Shown: positions 46,047-57,672, counted from the stretch's first letter. The stretch is 64,000 bases of DNA from Psychromonas sp. MME1 (GCF_041080865.1 NZ_CP160906.1:1736001-1800000); one strand, 5' to 3'. A program made the numbers and translations. The notes: generated by a model not told the origin, from the sequence alone.

Positions 46047-47918
46047 TCACTCCAACCAAGAGATATTTCTTACTTCAATCGAACTTTTAGTAACGGGACT
46101 ACCTTGCTGATCAAAAACGATGAATGTTTGCTTAACTTTACTAAGTTGAGAAGCATTATAACTCGTTAAATCTGCTAAGTTAACCGTGTATTTAACAAAC
46201 TCTTCGGTTAGCATCTTGCCAGCAGTATTCATTCGAACATTAACATTTGTACCCCACTCACCAAAATCTGTTTGGTAACCAACAGAAAATTGATATGTTG
46301 GGAATACGCTCTCTGCACTTGCTACACCTCTAATTTCAAAAGTGAGCTTAGTGTAATTACTCATATCTTCAGTCTTGCCAGCAACATCGATAGCAGCTCC
46401 CCAACCCCAATCTTTAGCGGTAGCTGGATCCGTAGCAATGGTTAATACCGCGGTATCGTCATTAACACCAGCCCAGGCAGTTTGTTCCCATCCATTAGCT
46501 GCAGCACCACTATATAGAGCGTCACCTAACACCACGAACTCGCCTTCAGTAGGTTCACCAGTGACAGGTTTGAGAGGTATTTGTAGGATTGAATCTAAAA
46601 TAGCTTGTTCATTACCGCCCTCAGTTTTAGTAAAGCCTTCAACACCACAATCTCGTGTTAATCCATCAAATGCACCTGCATCAACGAGATCCCAAAGCAC
46701 ATACTTCACTTCACAGTCAATGTTGATTAAACCAAAGTGTTTTTCTGAATCACCCGGGTTAGTTGCATCCCCTTTCCATGGCTCATCAATGGCTTGAAAG
46801 AAGAATAAAGAAGCACCAAACTCATTGGACCATGCACGCATTGCATCGTAATACGCCTTTTCTTTGTATTCATCAGCAGCACCTGAACCAGCTTCCCCGT
46901 AGAGATAATTAGCTGTAGATGCCCAACCCGTTTCGCCAAGATGAATAGGCTTATTAATATCTAAGCTTAACATGTAGTCTTGACCCGCTTTAAACTGTTC
47001 TAAAGCGAGATCTTTTGCACGAATCATCGCCGCATCAGCTTGTTCTTGTACCGTTAAGTTAGCCTCATCATTAGGCACTTTCCAAAAGTCTGGCGCATAG
47101 TGCGTATCGTGAAAAGGATAAGTATGTAATGATATGTAGTCTACCGCAGCCACCAAAGCCGCTAAATCATCACTTTCATAATCACCTACACCAGACCACG
47201 AAGCATGGTTATCTGAGCTAGTGATCCAAATTGATGAATCAATATCGCCCGATGCTTTTAACGCTTGTAACGCATTGACATGACCAAGAATGATTGCAGG
47301 TGCAACATGATAAGGAGCCCAGTGCACCATAGCCTCATTACCAACCGCAATCACTTTAATGATTTCAGGATATGTTTTAGCAAGTTCCACAGCCTTAGCC
47401 ATTTCTAATGCATTCGCAGGATTCTCTTCAGTATGTATTACTTCTAGGTCTGTCCATGAATTTAGTGCATCAATCCACACCCCTAACATCACATACATTT
47501 CAAAATTGGGATCTTCTGCCATTAATTCATCAATAGCGATCAAGAGGTTTTCTGTATTACTCTTACCATCATCACCAATATAGCCTTGCGTATTGTAAGT
47601 ACGTAATACTTTAATACCCATTGCAGCTAGGATTTTCATATCCTCTTTTTGTTGCGCAACGGTCGGAACAATTGCGCCAGATTCACGAGTATCAGTTCTC
47701 CAAGCACCATATGAGATAGCAGGATAGTTTGGATTACCAAGAATTTGCTCACCTGAATTAGATAAAGGTGCTGCATCATCAGATACTTTCGCTTGTGGCT
47801 GAAGGCCTGTCTCAGGGACTGGTGCTGGATCCGTTTCCGATACAGGGTCATCTGCACAGGCAATTATAAATAACGACATAAGCGCTATTAGACCCATTTT
47901 AAAACTTATATTCTTCAT
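46047..47918 (-). CDS. GH17 family beta-1,3-glucanase lipoprotein with C-terminal binding domain
   Basis: 623 residues. Lipobox FIIAC (17-21) with AspAsp after Cys-Ala. The catalytic barrel (65-430) has the GH17 pair: acid/base Glu195 in VIAVGNEAMV and nucleophile Glu329 in IHLGETGWAS; LRTYNTQGY and VDYISLHTYPF also fit. It cleaves or remodels beta-1,3-glucan such as laminarin. The C-terminal module (470-623, FVVLGDALYSGAAANGWEQ ... YTKLTFEIRG ... SIEVRNISWLE) is a beta-sandwich of the kind also present in the 48320-51224 lipoprotein. AAGGAAA ribosome site. Two operators upstream. Confidence 0.88.
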   Translation of the reverse strand: MKNISFKMGLIALMSLFIIACADDPVSETDPAPVPETGLQPQAKVSDDAAPLSNSGEQILGNPNYPAISYGAWRTDTRESGAIVPTVAQQKEDMKILAAMGIKVLRTYNTQGYIGDDGKSNTENLLIAIDELMAEDPNFEMYVMLGVWIDALNSWTDLEVIHTEENPANALEMAKAVELAKTYPEIIKVIAVGNEAMVHWAPYHVAPAIILGHVNALQALKASGDIDSSIWITSSDNHASWSGVGDYESDDLAALVAAVDYISLHTYPFHDTHYAPDFWKVPNDEANLTVQEQADAAMIRAKDLALEQFKAGQDYMLSLDINKPIHLGETGWASTANYLYGEAGSGAADEYKEKAYYDAMRAWSNEFGASLFFFQAIDEPWKGDATNPGDSEKHFGLINIDCEVKYVLWDLVDAGAFDGLTRDCGVEGFTKTEGGNEQAILDSILQIPLKPVTGEPTEGEFVVLGDALYSGAAANGWEQTAWAGVNDDTAVLTIATDPATAKDWGWGAAIDVAGKTEDMSNYTKLTFEIRGVASAESVFPTYQFSVGYQTDFGEWGTNVNVRMNTAGKMLTEEFVKYTVNLADLTSYNASQLSKVKQTFIVFDQQGSPVTKSSIEVRNISWLE

Positions 47919-48040
47919 TGTATTTTCCTTTGTTTCATAGTGATTTCCATCGTTGTTATAACCACAGCTAATGTGTAATAACGAGTTACTTAAATTGCAT
48001 GTCCAACTTGCTACCTATCCTTTTTAAATAAACAAAATAA

Positions 48041-48052
48041 GAAAGCGCTTTC
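48041..48052. promoter_or_regulatory. LacI-type operator 3 (before GH17)
   Basis: GAAAGCGCTTTC, a perfect 12-bp palindrome and one of the two best sites, 123 bp upstream of the GH17 ATG. Confidence 0.8.
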
Positions 48053-48061
48053 AATTTACAA

Positions 48062-48073
48062 GTAAGCGCTTCC
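48062..48073. promoter_or_regulatory. LacI-type operator 4 (before GH17)
   Basis: GTAAGCGCTTCC, centre 21 bp from operator 3, two helical turns, so two dimers could bind side by side on one face. Confidence 0.75.
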
Positions 48074-48208
48074 GTGGATATTTATTATTAGATAATATTT
48101 CTACAAAGGGACTTTGACAACCAAAATCCCACCTCTTATCACAATAGTGATGCTTAGCTCTCATTTTTGTTTACAGCATGCTCTACAAATAAAATTTACA
48201 GGAATAAA

Positions 48209-48248
48209 AAACGGCCTTACTCCAGAATAATAGGGAGCAAGGCCGTTT
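48209..48248 (-). terminator. Terminator after the 48320-51224 lipoprotein gene
   Basis: AAACGGCCTT and AAGGCCGTTT with an inner CTCC/GGAG pair; on the minus strand it runs into a T-rich tail. Confidence 0.8.
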
Positions 48249-48319
48249 AGTAAATCACGATACATGAATAAATTTACAACACTAATAAATCATTCACCAT
48301 CTCAGGCAGACTCATTTAT

Positions 48320-51224
48320 CTAATAGAAGTAAATGTTGTCTAAGTAGACCGTATCTTTTGTTGAACCATGAATAGCTAAACCTAATTGTGATAAGGTAGA
48401 CGCATCAAATGTTCCTGCAAAATCTGCAAATACTAAGTCAATAGTTACCCACTGCCCCGTTGTAACTGAATTCAGAGTAGTAACACCACTACCGCCTCCT
48501 GATACAACCTGAAATTCAGTTTTTGTGACACCAGCAGTGGCATAAAAATCAAAACGCATCCCCGTTTTATCGGAAGCATCGACTACTCCACCAACAATCC
48601 CGTACTGGATCCCAGTAACACCACCCGCAACACCATCAGGAAGTACTTGGAAACTCGCAGTATTATTCCCTGAGATTTTAACTTCAGAGAAGCGAGGCGC
48701 ATTCCACCAGTTATCAGACCAGTATGAGATTCCTTTATCTACCGATAAACTATCGCTATATAATGTTAATGCCGCTGCATTGTCTATGGTAGGGTTCGGA
48801 GCTGCAACAGCGGGAGCAGGATAGCGAGGCTCCATCGAGATATCCAACACACCACCACCAACATTAGATTTTACAGTTTTAGCTATTGCCATACCTTCCA
48901 CATCCACAAATATCTTATGATCACCTTCTGGAATATTTAATGTTGCTATGCCATTTGCATTCGTAGTCGCTTTCGTACTTGCCTCAGCTAAGCTACCAAC
49001 AGATACAACTGCATTTGGAATGACTGCGCTATTACTATCTTTCACTGTTACCGCCAAATCTGAAAATACAGATTGACCTGAGAAATAGATATTATCAACG
49101 TAGATTGCTTTACCTGCCTCACCCCATAATTGCAAGCCAATAAATTTAAGCGTACTAGCATCTAAATCACCAGCAGCTCCCGTCATCTCAGAAAATAGCG
49201 TTTCATGAGAGATCCACTGCCCAGTGATAGGATTATCCAGTTCATAAAATGTATTGCCCGCATCTGAAGATAATTGAACCGAGATTTTACTAACGCCCGG
49301 TTCAACATACATATCAAAATTAAATGTATTGTGCGCAGAGGCATCAACTACACCATATTCAATACCAAACTCTAACCCGACTACACCACCGGTAGTACCT
49401 AAGTCCGTTATCTCATATTTTGCGTATTTATCACCATCAACATTCCCTTCTGAATAAATAGGTGCATTCCACCAATTTGAATTCCATACTGACACAAATT
49501 TGTCTTGTTTTAACGAATCACTATACAAGACCAATGCCTCTGAATCACTTAGTTGCGGTGGAATAGGTGCGGCAGTATCTGGACCAACAACTACAATCTC
49601 CTGCGTGACAAATTCTACATCAGCAAGTAAAACAGAACCTGGCTCAGCACCATTGAATGTCAAACCAAACCAAGTCATGTCGGTATAACCTGGCAATGCA
49701 GCTTCCATTTCAACCCAACCATCGGCTAATGGTTTACCTTTACTGATTAGATAACCTATTTTCGATTCTACATCAGCGCTATTCTGAACGATGACTTCAA
49801 TGGCATCCAAAGTTGTTGCTTTAACTTTGAATTTAACATGGGTATAGGCTGAAATATCAACTGCATTAGCAGCCTCATTACCCCAAAGGATAATCGCCAT
49901 ATTGCCCCAATTTGTGCCACTATTTAGCTTCAGAACTTTACTGTAAGTTGGATCTTGAACTGCATCGCTGATCGTGGTACCTGAATTTGATGTATCACCC
50001 CAGTATTGCATATAAACAGAATCAGCATGGTCTGAATGGAAGATATACAGTGGACCATCAATAATTACAGGTGGCGGCGCATCTTTTGTAACAAAGGTAA
50101 TATCCGTCAGCAAAGCCGATCCTGGCTGAATACCATTAATATTTAAGGCGAACCAATTCATATCAACATAACCAGGTAAAGTTGCTTCCATTTCAACCCA
50201 GCCACCAGCTAGTGACTTGCCACTACTAATAGCATAACTTTTCTTAGACTCTTCACCTCGTGAATTTTGTACTACAACTTCAACAGACGTCAAATTAGTC
50301 GCTTTAACCTTAAACTTAACATGTGTGTAAGCGGATGTATCAATCACGTTTTGTGCTTCATTACCCCACGCAATGACAGCGTTATTGCCGCCCCAGCCAT
50401 TACCACTAGTAATGTTTAAAACTTTCTCATAACTATTGTCTTGCACTTGATCATTAATGATGGAATTAGAATCCCAAGTATCCCCCCAATATTGCATATA
50501 AACATTTTGTTCATTAGTGGAATGAAATAAATAGAGATCACCTTCAGGTATTTGAATACCAGGGCCACTACCATCTAAGTCACCAACAAAAGCGACATTA
50601 GCAACCTGATAAACAGCACCATTACCACTTCCCCATGCAGGAAATACCATGACTTTACTGATAGCAGAAAGATCAATATCATTCGCTAAATCTGACAGCA
50701 AAATACTGACTTCACGCCATTCTCCCACCGTTGGAGACCCACCAGGCAGATCAAGTTCGATAGCTGTGCCATCATCACTTTCAATTTTCACTTTCCAGGC
50801 AACAGCACTAACAGATCTAGTAAGCGCTTTCACACCAGGTAAAGCATCATTAACTAGCTTAAAATCAAAAGTTAATGATCCCGTATCCGCAACAGCACTA
50901 ACATCAACAGGTGTCGCACTTTGAAAACCAGCTACAGAGGGTTCTGAACCGATGGTAAACTGGGTTACTTGCCCTTTAACAGGATCCGTTGGTGTGGTTG
51001 TATCAACACCGCCAAATGTTTCAAAAGTACCATCAATATCAACCACCACAACAGGGCCTTCAACTGGAGGGGGCGTCACAGGTGGCGGGGTCACTGGCGG
51101 TGGCGTTACAACAGGAATATCTGAAGAATCAGAAGCAGGATCATCCGCACAGCCTGGCAAGTGCTAATATTAAAGCACTTGCTAAAGCAGCATTAGCTAA
51201 TTTAAAACCATTTATTTTTTTCAT
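48320..51224 (-). CDS. Very large multi-module glycan-binding-like lipoprotein (frameshift in signal peptide)
   Basis: About 967 residues. The signal MKKINGFKLANAALASALIL lies in one frame from the ATG at 51224. At about 51160 one surplus base shifts it, after which PGCADDPASDSS continues; removing the base gives a proper lipobox LALAGC. After a PPPVT repeat linker come an N-terminal beta domain (about 45-200), two copies of a roughly 155-residue module (YMQYWGDT ... AYTHVKFKVKAT ... GWVEME) and two copies of a roughly 150-residue module (LYSDSL ... NWWNAP ... VDASxxTxxxFDxY ... YVDNIYF) around a short Ig-like unit. No catalytic residues are evident. Likely captures beta-glucan at the surface. 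An operator lies upstream. Confidence 0.72.
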
Positions 51225-51393
51225 ATTTACTTACCTAAGGTTGTATCTTATTAAAAATATTTACCGTTGAAACGTATTTACGTGTTCATGAAATGAGCAA
51301 TAATGTACATTATCTGAGCCAACGGCTACAGCGCATGTAATTATACAATTATACAATTATACGTAATTTGATAACGGGATCAGTATCACCAAA

Positions 51394-51405
51394 GAAAGCG
51401 CTTCC
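51394..51405. promoter_or_regulatory. LacI-type operator 5 (before the 967-residue lipoprotein)
   Basis: GAAAGCGCTTCC, 170 bp upstream of the ATG at 51224. Confidence 0.75.
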
Positions 51406-51574
51406 ACGAGAGATTATTCACACTTTTTTTTTGTTTTTATCAACAGAGTTGATTGGACAATCGCGAGATTGTAAATGATCGTCGAGAAGTGATACTCATA
51501 GTTATCACCCAGTACATCAAAACAAATAAGTAAAACTGACTTAAATTGCTCTTTTGTATTTTATTTTAGAGATA

Positions 51575-51609
51575 AAAAAACCCCTTAACGCTAACGTCAA
51601 GGGGTTTTT
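51575..51609 (-). terminator. Terminator after the DUF5011/CBM lipoprotein gene
   Basis: AAAAAACCCCTT and AAGGGGTTTTT around 12 bases, 16 bp after the stop. Strong, with A/T runs on both sides. Confidence 0.85.
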
Positions 51610-51624
51610 AACTATAAACTTACA

Positions 51625-54600
51625 CTATTTAGCGACAATAGCGACGTTATCTATATAGACATCCATTGCACAACCAGCTACAGCACCACATACAGGCCCC
51701 ATTAACAGATTGAATCCCCAATCAGCCTTAGCGCCAGCGGTGAAGTCCATTGTGTATGTCTGCCACGTAGGAGTTGGAGTAATATTATCCATCACCGCTG
51801 TAGCAGAAACACCCGTGGGGTCAAAGGTTTGCACATTACCATTGAAGACAGCACCATCAGCTGATGAACCTTTAAGCGCGAAGCTAAGGGTATATTGTTG
51901 CCCAGGAATGACCTCTCCAATCGCAAATTTTTGCTTAACTAATCTTGACTCACCGCCTTCTATTGAAATAAAGGCTGCACCATCAACGATGGTTGCATTA
52001 CTCTCCCACCCTGTAAGCCCACTTGCAAAATCACCATTTGGTACTAAATTACCTGCAACAGGTTCACCTGGGGTACCTGGATCAACAGGTGCAATTGGCT
52101 CACCACCAGCAGCGGCAATTAAGATGTTGTCAAGTTCAACATTCATGGCACAACCAGCAACCGCACCACATACAGGGCCCAATAAAATATTTAGTCCCCA
52201 GTCAGCTTTTGGCCCAACAGTAAATGGCATTGTAATCGTTTGCCAAGTATCCGTAGGTACAACGTTATCGAGCACGGCGGTTGCAGTAACTCCTGTTGGG
52301 TCAAATGTTTGTACGTTACCATTAAAGACAGCGCCATTTTCAGCTGTTCCTTTTATATCAAAACTCAGTACTAAATCTTGCCCTGGTGTAACGGCTCCAA
52401 TAGCTATTTTTTGTTGTGATATTCTTGATTCACCACCATTAATTGCAATAGAGGCAACACCATTAGTGACGGTATAATTACCCTCCCATGAGGCTTTACC
52501 TAATGAAAAATCACCATTAGGAATTAAATTAGTTACACCACCACCTTCAACAACATTAACTGTTCTGGTCATTTGAGCGGCTGCATTACCATCACTATCT
52601 GTCACATCGTAAGTCACAATGTAAGTACCTGCAGTCGTTTCATCAACTGGATTATTGATAATGACATTGGCAGTCACATCGCCATCAAGGTTATCTTGCG
52701 CTGTAACTCCCGCGTCAACATAAGAGTCACCCACAGAGATAACAACATTCGCATCACCTAAAAGAGTAATGACCGGTGCAATATCCGCATCAGTGATCTC
52801 AGTAATTGCAATATTGTCAAAGGTAACAGTTGTTGATACTCCAGCACCTAAAGCAAAGATCAGATCGCCAGAATTAGCAGCATTAGCACTCGCAGTAAAT
52901 ACAATTTCATGAGTACCCATTGTGGTTGTTAAAGGGACAATGGTATCGTCAGTGAATGTATTAAACCAAGGAGCGCCTGAAAGTAACTCGCCGAGTTGCA
53001 CAGTGATACTTCTCGCTTCTGCAACGCGAGCATCAAACGATAATTTATATTGTGTACCTGGTACTAAGACTAAATCTCCCTGAACTAAACGTGGTTGATA
53101 TGCTGCACCTGGTGCAATGCCTTCAACGACTAATTCGCCATCAACAATCGTAATTGTACCAGCACCTTCCTGTAAAACCCACTCAGTAGGCACTATTGCG
53201 TTATCAAAACCACCATTTTTAACAATAACATTGCTAGGATCGATCACATTGACTTGACGCTGGATTTCTGTGGCATTATTACCCGCCGCATCTACCACGT
53301 TATATGTCACAGTGTAAACACCGACAATCGATGTATCAACATTAGAGTCATCAACAATAATATTCGCAGTAATATCCCCATCGACGTTATCTGATGCCGT
53401 TGCGCCTGGTTCAACATAGCTATCATTTAAATTAACAGTAACTGAAGATGCACCCACTAAAGTAATGATCGGAGCAACTAAATCGTCCGAACTAACAATT
53501 ACCGTTCTGGTAACTTCTGTTGCAGCATTACCAGCCGCATCCGTCACATTATAAGTAACGACGTAAGTCCCATCAACAGCGGAATTCACACTATCCCCAC
53601 CGACTACAACAACTAAACCAGTATCCACATTATCAGTGATAGTGACGCCTGGATCGACATAAACAGCACCATTATCGATGTTAACAGTTGATTCACCAAG
53701 CAATGTGATTACTGGTGCTTCTGTATCCTCAGCATCGTATTCAGTGATAGAAATATTATCAAGTGTCACATCGGTTGCTAAACCAGCACCAAGTGAGAAT
53801 ATAAGGTCAGCATTCAAAGAAAGCGGATTATCAATTGTCACAACTAGCTCAAATGTTTGCATTGCTGTCGTTAAGTCAACTGGAATATCTTCAACAAAAT
53901 TATCGAAATATGGGTCAGCGTCTAGTAACTTACCTAACTGAATTAACATGCCTCGAGCTTGTTCAGCTTTAGCATCAAATTTGATTTTATAAGTTGCTCC
54001 ATCAGCAGAACCGAATCGGTTTGTTGCACTAAACGACCTTCCCATGGGTTACCACCAGGAGAAAGATCAACAATAACCAATTCACCATTAATGATGGTTG
54101 GGATCCCGCCTCCTAATTCAAAGTACCATTCATCACCGAGTGCAGTAGCAAAATCACCATTGGTAATAATTGCGCTATTTGCTTCTACTACATTAACTTG
54201 ACGAGTCACGTCTGCTGCTACATTACCCGCCGCATCCATTACATTATATGTGACGGTATAAGCACCAATAGTAGAAGAATCTACCGCAGTAGCATCAACA
54301 ACGATGTCGCTGGTAATATTTCCGTCCACATTATCAGATGCAGTAGCGCCTAAATCAATGTAGGTATCATTCAAATTTATAGTTACCGAAGCTGCGCCCA
54401 CTAAGGTGATCACTGGAGCTTCAGTATCGACACCAGTAGCATCTTTTACAACAACGGTTCTTGTGACAGCCTGAGCAACATTACCAGCCGTATCTGTAGC
54501 ATTGAATGTCAATGTATATGTACCAGTCACGGCCGTATCTACGGTACCAGTTTGGCTAGCAGTTAAGTTTTTATCGACATTATCGGTGACCGTAACCCCT

Positions 54601-54797
54601 GCATCTACATAGTTAGAATTTTTTATTACATCAACAGAAGCTGCACCAAGTAATTGTATTACAGGAGCTTCAGTGTCTACACTAGGACTAGGTGTTGATG
54701 TGTTTTTGTTGCTTTCATCACCACAACCAGCCATGGCTAATGATAGAGCCGCAATTAATGCACCATTCGCCAAATTAAAACCCGCAATTGTTTTCAT
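51625..54797 (-). CDS. Very large lipoprotein of DUF5011 and CBM4/9-like repeats (one frameshift)
   Basis: About 1057 residues. It begins with lipoprotein signal FNLANGALIAALSLAMAGC. Five Ig-like DUF5011 units follow the pattern PVITLxGxAxV ... Y-x-D-x-GATA-DNVDG ... TYxVTYNVxDAAGN. Four CBM4/9-like units start with NGDF or NGGF (ITNGDFATALG, VKNGGFDNAIV, IPNGDFSLGKASW, VPNGDFASGLTGW). No catalytic domain. The first frame ends near 53943; the second is already open from about 54045. Joining them (…LVQQTDSV + DGATYKIKFDA…) needs one missing base near 54010-54025. The homologous unit RLVQGDLVLVPGTQYKLSF supports the join. Probably a surface glucan-binding or adhesive protein. AAGGATAA ribosome site. 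Confidence 0.72.
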
Positions 54798-54869
54798 CTA
54801 TTTATCCTTAACGTTAATAACATAATTTTCCATCAATATATGCTGTGGTATTTTTACCCACCACAGAAA

Positions 54870-54881
54870 TAAAGCGCTTTC
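54870..54881. promoter_or_regulatory. LacI-type operator 6
   Basis: TAAAGCGCTTTC, 73 bp upstream of the DUF5011/CBM lipoprotein start (54797, minus strand). Confidence 0.75.
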
Positions 54882-55024
54882 TTTTTAAGAAAAATGTTTA
54901 CCGATAAAATCATGCCCCTACACTTAAAGTAAATTAATGGGCATGTGTTTATGGAGATCAGTAAACCACAAGGTTGCAAATATTTCGAACAACAACAAAA
55001 CAAAAAGCGATCTCAGTCACTAAA

Positions 55025-55036
55025 GAAAACGCTTAC
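55025..55036. promoter_or_regulatory. LacI-type operator 7
   Basis: GAAAACGCTTAC, inside the 741-bp divergent region between the DUF5011/CBM gene and the second GH16 gene. It could be an auxiliary site for looping with operators 6 or 8. Confidence 0.65.
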
Positions 55037-55496
55037 ATGAGGTATCCATCACGTTTTTCAATCACTTTTATTCAACATATATTTAACGTTTATATAAAAT
55101 TAACTACTTAGTAGCAACTACGTACCTAACGACAGAATTCATGTTTTATTAATAAATAACAAAACACAATAAACATAACCACTTGAATAATAACTACTTT
55201 TTTATGTTTACACATGAACTTATGATCCCCCTCATCTGCTAATACATAAAGAGTTTTATACTCCTATTGAATATATTAACGATATTTTTATTACGCTCTT
55301 TTTTACATCATAGGTCCTATAGTAATCACCTATCAAAATCGTGCGAAATCTGCTATCAATTATCAGCAACCCCGTTTAACGGATTTTTAGCCCAATCGAA
55401 ACACAAATGTGAAGTTCCTCCCATATCAAGATATCAAATTATCCATATATCTAGATTAGATTTAAAGATACAAGCTTCAGTGCTATAACTAACAGT

Positions 55497-55508
55497 GAAA
55501 GCGCTTAC
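55497..55508. promoter_or_regulatory. LacI-type operator 8 (before the second GH16 gene)
   Basis: GAAAGCGCTTAC, 31 bp before the ATG at 55539. Same sequence and similar spacing as operator 2. I see nothing else gene-like in 54798-55538. Confidence 0.78.
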
Positions 55509-55538
55509 TTTAAAATCTATATAAGGACAGGATTAAAG

Positions 55539-57137
55539 ATGAAACAACCCGCCTACTCAAAATTGTCAGCTGTCGCATTAGCGGTTACTTTAGCTGGCTG
55601 TGCATCCTCTGATAATAAGGCTAACACTGAAGATAATGTGTTAGAAAAGACATCAACGCCAAAGGCTCTCGTACTCACAGCGGCTCCGCTAAAACCAAGC
55701 GAAAAGTGGGATTTACTCTGGAGCGATGAATTTGATGGTGATGAAATTGATAAAAAGAAATGGGAATTCGTCGCTGATTGTTGGGGTGGTGGTAACAATG
55801 AACAACAATGCTATACGACACGTAAAAGTAATGCCTTCATTGAAGATGGCAAATTAAATATTGTCGCCAAAAAAGGCAGTTTTACAGGCCCTGATAATGC
55901 TGATGGTAACCCAGGCACCCGAACACTCCCTTATACCTCTGCAAAATTACGCTCAGTAGGTAAAGGCAACTGGAAATATGGTCGTTTTGAAGTACGTGCA
56001 AAATTACCATACGGTCAAGGTACTTGGCCTGCATTTTGGATGTTGCCAACCGATTGGGTCTACGGCGGCTGGGCAGCATCAGGTGAAATAGATATTATGG
56101 AAGCAGTAAACCTAAAAACGGCTTCTACTGAAACAGGCGCTGCCGATGGCGAGTTAGAATCACGTGTATTTGGTAGCCTCCACTACGGCAAGCCTTGGCC
56201 TGATAATGTTTTTACAGGTCAAGCAACACATCTACCTGGCAATGTAAACCCAGCCGATGATTTCCATACTTATGCCATCGAATGGGAAGAAGGTGAAATT
56301 CGCTGGTATTTGGATAATGTTCACTTTGCAACGCAAAGAGCTGATGGTTGGTATAGCCAGCATATGGAAGATGGTGTTTATGTGAGTGGCGGCAAAAATG
56401 CGCCCTTCGATCAAAAATTCCATATGTTGTTAAATCTTGCTGTTGGTGGCAATTGGGCAGCTAACGCTAATGACGGTGGAATTGATTCATCAGTATTCCC
56501 ACAAACATTAGCCATTGACTATGTGCGCGTCTATCGCTGTTCAGCGGATCGCTGGAAAGGTAAAGGTTGTGCAGCGGTATCAGAAGAGGCCAAATTAGTT
56601 GAAGGAACACCTGAACCTGAAATTCTAATCGGTGACGGCAATTTTGGTAAAGGACCTGTTTTTAATGTTTACAATGATGCTTTAGCGGTTGGTGCTGCAT
56701 TTGACGGTTATGATCCGAAAAAGGTGGTCACACAGGAAGAAGTTGATGAAGAAGGTCGCGGTAAAGTTTGGAAAATAACCAAAACTGGCGATGTCGGTAA
56801 TGTTTATCTTCGAGCACCACAAACTGATATGAGCCACTGGATGGACGGCGGTGAACTTGTCTTTGACCTTAATATCGTCAGTAAAGAGGGCAACCCGGAT
56901 CTATTAATAAAAATGGATAGCGGCTGGCCTAATGCAAGTGATATTGCCATCGAACAGCCTGCAGTCGGAACATGGAGTGAAGTCCGTATTAATGTAGCAG
57001 ATTTGATTTCACGTGGTAACCGCTTTGCGGGTGGTAAAGCTGATATATCAAGAATCCGTAACATTTTAGTAATTGAACCATTAGGTCCAATGACCATGAA
57101 AGTTGATAACATTCGTTTTGAATATGCATCTAAATAA
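55539..57137 (+). CDS. GH16 beta-glucanase (laminarinase-type) lipoprotein with C-terminal domain
   Basis: 532 residues. Lipobox TLAGC (about 18-22), Ala at +2, so outer membrane. The GH16 domain (55-345) contains WDLLWSDEFDGDEID, GTWPAFWMLP, catalytic GEIDIMEAV (nucleophile Glu183, acid/base Glu188), AIEWEEGEIRWYLD and MLLNLAVGGNW: a laminarinase-like endo-beta-1,3-glucanase. A C-terminal beta domain (370-532, FNVYNDALAVGAAFDGYD ... GPMTMKVDNIRFEY) resembles a binding module. It differs from the first GH16, which has a sorting tail instead of a lipid anchor, so one enzyme stays bound and the other can be processed. Operator 8 upstream. Confidence 0.93.
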   Translation: MKQPAYSKLSAVALAVTLAGCASSDNKANTEDNVLEKTSTPKALVLTAAPLKPSEKWDLLWSDEFDGDEIDKKKWEFVADCWGGGNNEQQCYTTRKSNAFIEDGKLNIVAKKGSFTGPDNADGNPGTRTLPYTSAKLRSVGKGNWKYGRFEVRAKLPYGQGTWPAFWMLPTDWVYGGWAASGEIDIMEAVNLKTASTETGAADGELESRVFGSLHYGKPWPDNVFTGQATHLPGNVNPADDFHTYAIEWEEGEIRWYLDNVHFATQRADGWYSQHMEDGVYVSGGKNAPFDQKFHMLLNLAVGGNWAANANDGGIDSSVFPQTLAIDYVRVYRCSADRWKGKGCAAVSEEAKLVEGTPEPEILIGDGNFGKGPVFNVYNDALAVGAAFDGYDPKKVVTQEEVDEEGRGKVWKITKTGDVGNVYLRAPQTDMSHWMDGGELVFDLNIVSKEGNPDLLIKMDSGWPNASDIAIEQPAVGTWSEVRINVADLISRGNRFAGGKADISRIRNILVIEPLGPMTMKVDNIRFEYASK

Positions 57138-57168
57138 AAGCTTATCTTAGAAAATTTAGAATAATCAC

Positions 57169-57207
57169 AATGTGGTTGAATAGCTGACTATCAACCACAT
57201 TAATTTT
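57169..57207 (+). terminator. Terminator after the second GH16 gene
   Basis: AATGTGGTTGA and TCAACCACATT, 11 perfect pairs, followed by AATTTTATTT. Confidence 0.75.
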
Positions 57208-57353
57208 ATTTCCGCTTTCGTCAATCTACCATTAGTAATAACAATAGTTAAACATCCCACTTATCTCATCGATTAAGACTTTCCACTTACCACTGAATCG
57301 TGCTTATAATCTCATTTAGTTGGCTATGGCAAGAGAGTACATCACCACTATTA

Positions 57354-57372
57354 ATACCAATCCGATTGGTAT
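57354..57372. repeat. Compact palindrome ATACCAAT-CCG-ATTGGTAT
   Basis: Eight perfect pairs with a three-base loop, in a 535-bp gap that otherwise holds no gene. Same core as the AATACCAATT elements at 34442 and about 35757; such short palindromes recur in genomes of this group. Confidence 0.55.
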
Positions 57373-57672
57373 AACTCATGATATTTGGAAATGCAAAGTC
57401 AGCAAATAATGCGTGGACTAAGCAGGTATATGACTATCGCAGTGTGCAATGGTCATATAAATCAAGCTGCTATTATTGAGGGGGGGCTGTAATTGCTACA
57501 CGCTTAAAAATATAGCAGAGAATGGCACTTAAAAATTTACAGGTAGTGTTCAAAAAAAATGCCCTTACTGTTTTATTCTATGCAACTGAAATGACACACA
57601 TTTTTAAACACTTCCCTTTAAACATAGGCAAATAACACTTACTTCATTAATTTGATATTATCGCCTTCATTT

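Noticed and set aside
51075-51110. PPPVT repeat as a separate tandem-repeat locus
   Set aside because: It is simply the proline-rich linker behind the lipobox of the large lipoprotein.
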